A stretch of DNA of 64,000 bases from JAHELQ01 sp964491915 (lineage in GTDB: Bacteria > Acidobacteriota > Aminicenantia > UBA2199): assembly GCA_964491915.1 (NCBI GenBank), contig CAZBHS010000021.1, positions 21,741-85,740 of the forward strand, in the 5' to 3' direction. Under the pieces are notes generated by a model. That model searched no databases. It worked only from the letters and a program-made list of their open reading frames with translations, and was not told where the DNA came from. Within the stretch, counting starts at the first letter, position 1. Every line of letters starts with the position of its first letter. Both the position numbers and the translations under genes were made by a program. Positions 60,505 to 64,000 of this stretch are shown in pieces.

Positions 60505-62784
60505 ATGAGACAGGTGAAATTCATTGGAAAGGTACTTGTGCCTTTCCTGCTACTACTATTAATCCAACAATCGGTTTTATTTCCAGACACTTCGAAAAAA
60601 AATGGAGACGACCCGCAGCCGGCGAATATCTTTGCCGGAAAAACGTTGCAAATGCCATTTTCCGGCAAAGCAATCGAGGTCGATGGCAGGCTGATGGAGG
60701 CATGCTGGAAGCATGCGTTAAAGATACCGTTGACATATGAAATCAGTCCGGGGGAAAATATCGCGCCCCCGGTCAAGACCGAATGCTACCTCACCTATGA
60801 TAGCGACAACATCTATGTGGGATTTAAATGCCATGATCCGGAGCCCTCTGAGATACGGGCCCATTTAGCGGACCGCGACACTGTATGGAGCGACGATCAT
60901 GTGGGGTTTATCATCGATACGTTCAACGACGAAAACCGCGGGTACTTTTTCGGCGTGAATGCGCTTGGGGTGCAGAACGATTCTATCCTCAGCGAGGGGG
61001 GGAACCGGGAAGACATTTCATGGGATGCCATTTGGAAAGCCGCCAGCCGGCGTAACAAGCAGGGATATACCGTCGAGGTGGCCATCCCCTTTCACGCCAT
61101 CCAATTTCATAGAAATTTGTCGGAGCGGACATGGGGATTCGCGGCCATTCGTGAATATCCTAGATCCAAACGTCATCAGATCCTCAATAGCCCGATCGAC
61201 CGCAACAATAGTTGCCTTTTATGCCAAATCTGGAAGATCCAGGGCATCAAAGGCGAGCCGCCGGGCAAGACCTTTGAATTGGATCCAACGGCGATGGCCT
61301 ACCGCAGCGCCTATCGCAACGACTTTCCGACTGGAGATCTGGAGAATGAAGATCCCGAGGCCAGCGTCGGCGTCTCCGGTAAGTGGTCCTTTTCCCCCAA
61401 CCTTTCGCTGGGTTTCGCGATAAATCCCGACTTTTCCCATGTGGAAGCGGATGTGGCGCAATTCGAGATCAACACCCAATTCGCCCTTTATTATCCGGAA
61501 AAACGACCGTTCTTTTTGGATGGTAACGACTTCTTCAAAACCAGGATAGAAGCGGTCTACACCAGGGCGATCACGGATCCCGATTGGGGACTCAAAATGT
61601 CGGGCAAATCGGGAAACAGCGCGGTGGGATTATTCATAGCCCGGGACAATATCACCAACATCATCATTCCGGGCAACACTCTCTCCATCTCCACATCCTT
61701 GAACCAGCAAGCCTGGGCTTCAGTATTGAGGTATCGCTACGATTTCGGCAATTCATCCGCCGTCGGCGTCCTGCTCACCGACCGGGAAGGGGACGATTAC
61801 ACCAACCGCGTGGGGGGGATCGACGGGTTGATCCGTCTTACTCCCAGCGATACGTTGCGTTTCCAATACCTTGCCTCTTCCACCCGCTACCCACAGGAAA
61901 TCGTCCAGACCTACAAACAGAAAAGCGAGACTTTCTGGGGCAAAGCGTTTGAATTCCAATACCGCCACACCGCCCGTAATTGGACCTGGAGGGTGGGATA
62001 CGAAGATTATAACCCGGATTTTAGATCAGATCTGGGTTTTGTTCCCCAGGTTGACCACCGCCGTCTCGCCGGCAGCGGCGGATACGTGTATTGGGGAAAA
62101 GAGGGAGGATTTTTAAGCTCAATGGAAGTAGGCGCCGGCTTCGATCAATCCTGGGATTATGAGGGAAACGTGGTCGAGAGGAATATGGAAGTGTTTATGA
62201 GCTTCAATGGCCCATTGCAATCACGACTCACATCCAGTAGCGGGGTGAGACGGTACATTTACAATGGCATTGAGTTTGATCAATTCAGTCAGTACGTCTC
62301 GCTACAGATGAGACCGTCGGGCTCTTTCTTCTTCAATCTGGACCTTATGGTGGGAGATTCCATTGATTTACTCCATATCCGCGAAGGCACACTCTATTTG
62401 GCGACCCCCGCCATCACGTTCAACCTGAGCTCCAACCTTTCTTTATCCGCCAGTTATTCTCTCAACGCATTGCACGTGGAGGGCGGACGGTTGTTCCTGG
62501 CCGAGCTATCCCAATTAAAGGCAATCATCCACCTCAACCGCCGGGCGTTTATCCGGGGGATCGTTCAATACAGGAATATCGACCGCAACCTAAACCTCTA
62601 CCAGGTACCGGTCCAGGGTGGGGATAAAAATCTGTTCACCCAATTCCTATTCTCCTACAAACTGAATCCCCGCACGGTACTATTCCTTGGATATAACGAT
62701 GACTATCTGGGCTCAAACGCCCTGGAGCTCACGCAAACGCGTAGAACCATCTTTTTAAAAATCGGCTACGCATTTGTTCTGTAA
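60505..62784 (+). CDS. DUF5916 outer-membrane protein with CBM9-like N-terminus
   Basis: A protein of 759 residues. Signal peptide (about 1-28), a CBM9-like domain (about 45-245; GKAIEVDGRLMEACWKHA, YLTYDSDNIYVGFKCHDPEP, GYTVEVAIPFHAI), then a DUF5916 beta-barrel (about 260-759) with INPDFSHVEADVAQFEIN and YYPEKRPFFLDGNDFF. The final residues (FLKIGYAFVL) end in an aromatic-rich strand, as outer-membrane barrels do. The role in this family is not established. It follows the pilin genes by 41 bp. Confidence 0.88.
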   Translation: MRQVKFIGKVLVPFLLLLLIQQSVLFPDTSKKNGDDPQPANIFAGKTLQMPFSGKAIEVDGRLMEACWKHALKIPLTYEISPGENIAPPVKTECYLTYDSDNIYVGFKCHDPEPSEIRAHLADRDTVWSDDHVGFIIDTFNDENRGYFFGVNALGVQNDSILSEGGNREDISWDAIWKAASRRNKQGYTVEVAIPFHAIQFHRNLSERTWGFAAIREYPRSKRHQILNSPIDRNNSCLLCQIWKIQGIKGEPPGKTFELDPTAMAYRSAYRNDFPTGDLENEDPEASVGVSGKWSFSPNLSLGFAINPDFSHVEADVAQFEINTQFALYYPEKRPFFLDGNDFFKTRIEAVYTRAITDPDWGLKMSGKSGNSAVGLFIARDNITNIIIPGNTLSISTSLNQQAWASVLRYRYDFGNSSAVGVLLTDREGDDYTNRVGGIDGLIRLTPSDTLRFQYLASSTRYPQEIVQTYKQKSETFWGKAFEFQYRHTARNWTWRVGYEDYNPDFRSDLGFVPQVDHRRLAGSGGYVYWGKEGGFLSSMEVGAGFDQSWDYEGNVVERNMEVFMSFNGPLQSRLTSSSGVRRYIYNGIEFDQFSQYVSLQMRPSGSFFFNLDLMVGDSIDLLHIREGTLYLATPAITFNLSSNLSLSASYSLNALHVEGGRLFLAELSQLKAIIHLNRRAFIRGIVQYRNIDRNLNLYQVPVQGGDKNLFTQFLFSYKLNPRTVLFLGYNDDYLGSNALELTQTRRTIFLKIGYAFVL

Positions 62785-62820
62785 GGCAAAATACGGAAAA
62801 ACAAGTTCGTTAAACAAATA

Positions 62821-63642
62821 TTAAAATTCGACGCCGAATTTTTTGCGGAGCCCAAGGACAATCACCAGTGTCCATAAAAGATAGTGCCATAACCAGTGAA
62901 TACGGGTTCCAAGGAAATTTACGGTCTTGCCTGGATGGGCGATATACACCGCTTCCAGTTCATTACCGGTGACGAATAACGGTTCAGCCGGATATATGAA
63001 GTGGTTGAAATTTGAATGGCTGTACTTCTTGTTGGAGATCGCCCCGGTATATTTGCCGGCGGCCAATACTTTTTTGTAAGTCTTGTCTCCCACCTCGATG
63101 GCCAGATCAAAGGCTTTATCGCTTCGCACTGCCAATTTCCAATCAACCTCTTTTTTGGCCTTGATAAACACCGGCTTCATCAGCGGCTTCACAAAATCAC
63201 TCTGCGCCAATTTTATATCAAGAGTTTCCACATCTACGTTAAAATACGCCTTTACAACCGCCACTTCGTCCGCCTCGAACGGTCGCATACCATAGCGGAC
63301 ATCCATTTGGGAAAAAATCGGCGCCAGTATCGGCAAAACCACCACCAACGGCAGTAAGTTCAGAGAGAAGTATTTCAGCGTATACAGTACGCTCTTCCCG
63401 AAAGAGGCCAGGATAACCTTCCAGAAATCCCGGTACAGGCGGATGGCCAGAATATTGGCCTTTATTTTATCTTTGGCGTCTTTGATCTTCTCAGGGGCGG
63501 ATAGATATTTGTAGATCACCAACACCACCAGCGAAGACACAGCGCTCAAAAAAAATATCCCCCAGAAGTCATTGACAAAGGAAAAGGGGTATAAAATCAT
63601 GTCAAAAAGACGGGTAATAAAATAATTAATTGTATGAAGCAT
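62821..63642 (-). CDS. Polytopic membrane protein, YidC/EMC3-like layout
   Basis: A protein of 273 residues. Membrane segments at about 25-48 and 80-115, and one at the C-terminus (about 245-265). The cytosolic loop after the first segment (KYLSAPEKIKDAKDKIKANI) is basic and helical, which recalls the YidC/DUF106/EMC3 insertase superfamily. The region between (about 120-240) looks like a soluble beta domain. The insertase link is only a layout match. Confidence 0.5.
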   Translation of the reverse strand: MLHTINYFITRLFDMILYPFSFVNDFWGIFFLSAVSSLVVLVIYKYLSAPEKIKDAKDKIKANILAIRLYRDFWKVILASFGKSVLYTLKYFSLNLLPLVVVLPILAPIFSQMDVRYGMRPFEADEVAVVKAYFNVDVETLDIKLAQSDFVKPLMKPVFIKAKKEVDWKLAVRSDKAFDLAIEVGDKTYKKVLAAGKYTGAISNKKYSHSNFNHFIYPAEPLFVTGNELEAVYIAHPGKTVNFLGTRIHWLWHYLLWTLVIVLGLRKKFGVEF

Positions 63643-63694
63643 AGAGTTACGTCCTCCTAAGGACCGGTATCACCGGGATTAACCAGGATCTAAT

Positions 63695-63883
63695 TTACGA
63701 AATATACCCCAGGCCGCTCAGCTTGTCAGCCAACTCTTCTTTGTCGTCATCGGATTTAATGAGTTCATACTCTTTACCGATTAGATTGTCAACCAATTCA
63801 TCCAAAGAGGAATATCCGTGAAAAGCCAGGATCTCCTCGGCTTTCTGTGCGCTTTCGTTACTGAGTTTTACCTTCTTTGCCAT
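63695..63883 (-). CDS. Small acidic helical protein, hypothetical
   Basis: A protein of 62 residues with a basic start (MAKKVKLSNESAQKAEEIL) and an acidic C-terminal half. The first 40 residues could form a ribbon-helix-helix-like unit, but no known family is recognised. The start follows AGGAG at 7 nt. It lies 10 bp after the phosphatase-like gene. Confidence 0.55.
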   Translation of the reverse strand: MAKKVKLSNESAQKAEEILAFHGYSSLDELVDNLIGKEYELIKSDDDKEELADKLSGLGYIS

Positions 63884-63893
63884 GCCTTATCTC

Positions 63894-64000
63894 CTATATT
63901 AATGATTTTCCTGATATTGTGGGAGCATTCGCGATGCCGAAATATTTTAAAATTGTCGGCGCCAGATCTTTTATCTCCGGCACTTTTTTTGTTATCTTGA
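63894..64000 (-). CDS. C-terminal end of an alkaline-phosphatase-superfamily gene (cut by window edge)
   Basis: Only the last 34 codons and the TAG (63894-63896) are inside the window. They read KVPEIKDLAPTILKYFGI and end ISGKSLI, the usual C-terminus of type I phosphodiesterase or alkaline-phosphatase-superfamily enzymes (pattern D-hydrophobic-APT-hydrophobic...G). The catalytic part lies outside, so the exact activity cannot be told. Confidence 0.6.
   Translation of the reverse strand, partial: KITKKVPEIKDLAPTILKYFGIANAPTISGKSLI

Overview
The window looks like chromosomal DNA from an uncultured, Gram-negative, peptide-degrading bacterium. Secreted or periplasmic peptidases of several families, an OmpA-type protein, a DUF5916 outer-membrane protein, a VWFA-related protein and 6-bladed beta-propeller and TPR proteins together resemble Acidobacteriota-like lineages such as Candidatus Aminicenantes. 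That assignment is a judgement from gene content, not a computed placement. No rRNA, tRNA, CRISPR array or intact transposase was seen. The edges cut two genes: a C69 dipeptidase on the left (C-terminus missing) and a phosphatase-like gene on the right (only its last 34 residues present).

1-13 kb: exported proteins and peptidases (C69 dipeptidase, M14 carboxypeptidase, S46 dipeptidyl-peptidase of probable DPP11 type, a large C45-like/M1-like fusion, OmpA-like protein), with a stand-alone SelB C-terminal-like protein at 2.4-3.5 kb. 13-34 kb: a PAS-GGDEF diguanylate cyclase, pth, a GH20 hexosaminidase-cutC pair, a DUF4388/TPR protein, a very large GH13 enzyme, a YfgM-like protein, an S9 peptidase, purA, an S8 subtilase with PA domain, pepT, a Ycf46-like AAA ATPase, and a radical SAM/SPASM enzyme that overlaps an unrecognised 261-aa partner gene. 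34-43 kb: one long minus-strand run, ftsH-cdaA-cdaR-glmM-pdxJ-lpdA-methyltransferase, containing the classic c-di-AMP/cell-wall precursor cluster. 42.7-46.4 kb: surface polysaccharide genes and a VWFA-related secreted protein.

46.5-51.1 kb is the most novel region. It looks like a RiPP (ribosomally made, modified peptide) operon with a clear sigma70-type promoter: radical SAM/SPASM maturase, 7-Cys precursor, secreted beta-propeller, second 7-Cys precursor, and a second radical SAM enzyme lacking SPASM. The two precursors share a leader and an identical cysteine spacing, C-x-C-x-C-x18-C-x-C-x-C-x-C. A third, unrelated six-Cys precursor with a lanthipeptide-like leader lies at 54.5 kb under its own promoter. 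Between them is a decayed two-gene ATPase/DUF4276 module (amber stop in one gene, internal deletion in the other), flanked by copies of a short GGGGACAGGTG motif.

54.8-64 kb: a glycosyltransferase and a convergent nucleotidyltransferase, a small DUF6429-like protein, a ComEA-like helix-hairpin-helix protein, four tightly packed prepilin-like genes, a DUF5916 protein, and membrane or hypothetical proteins.
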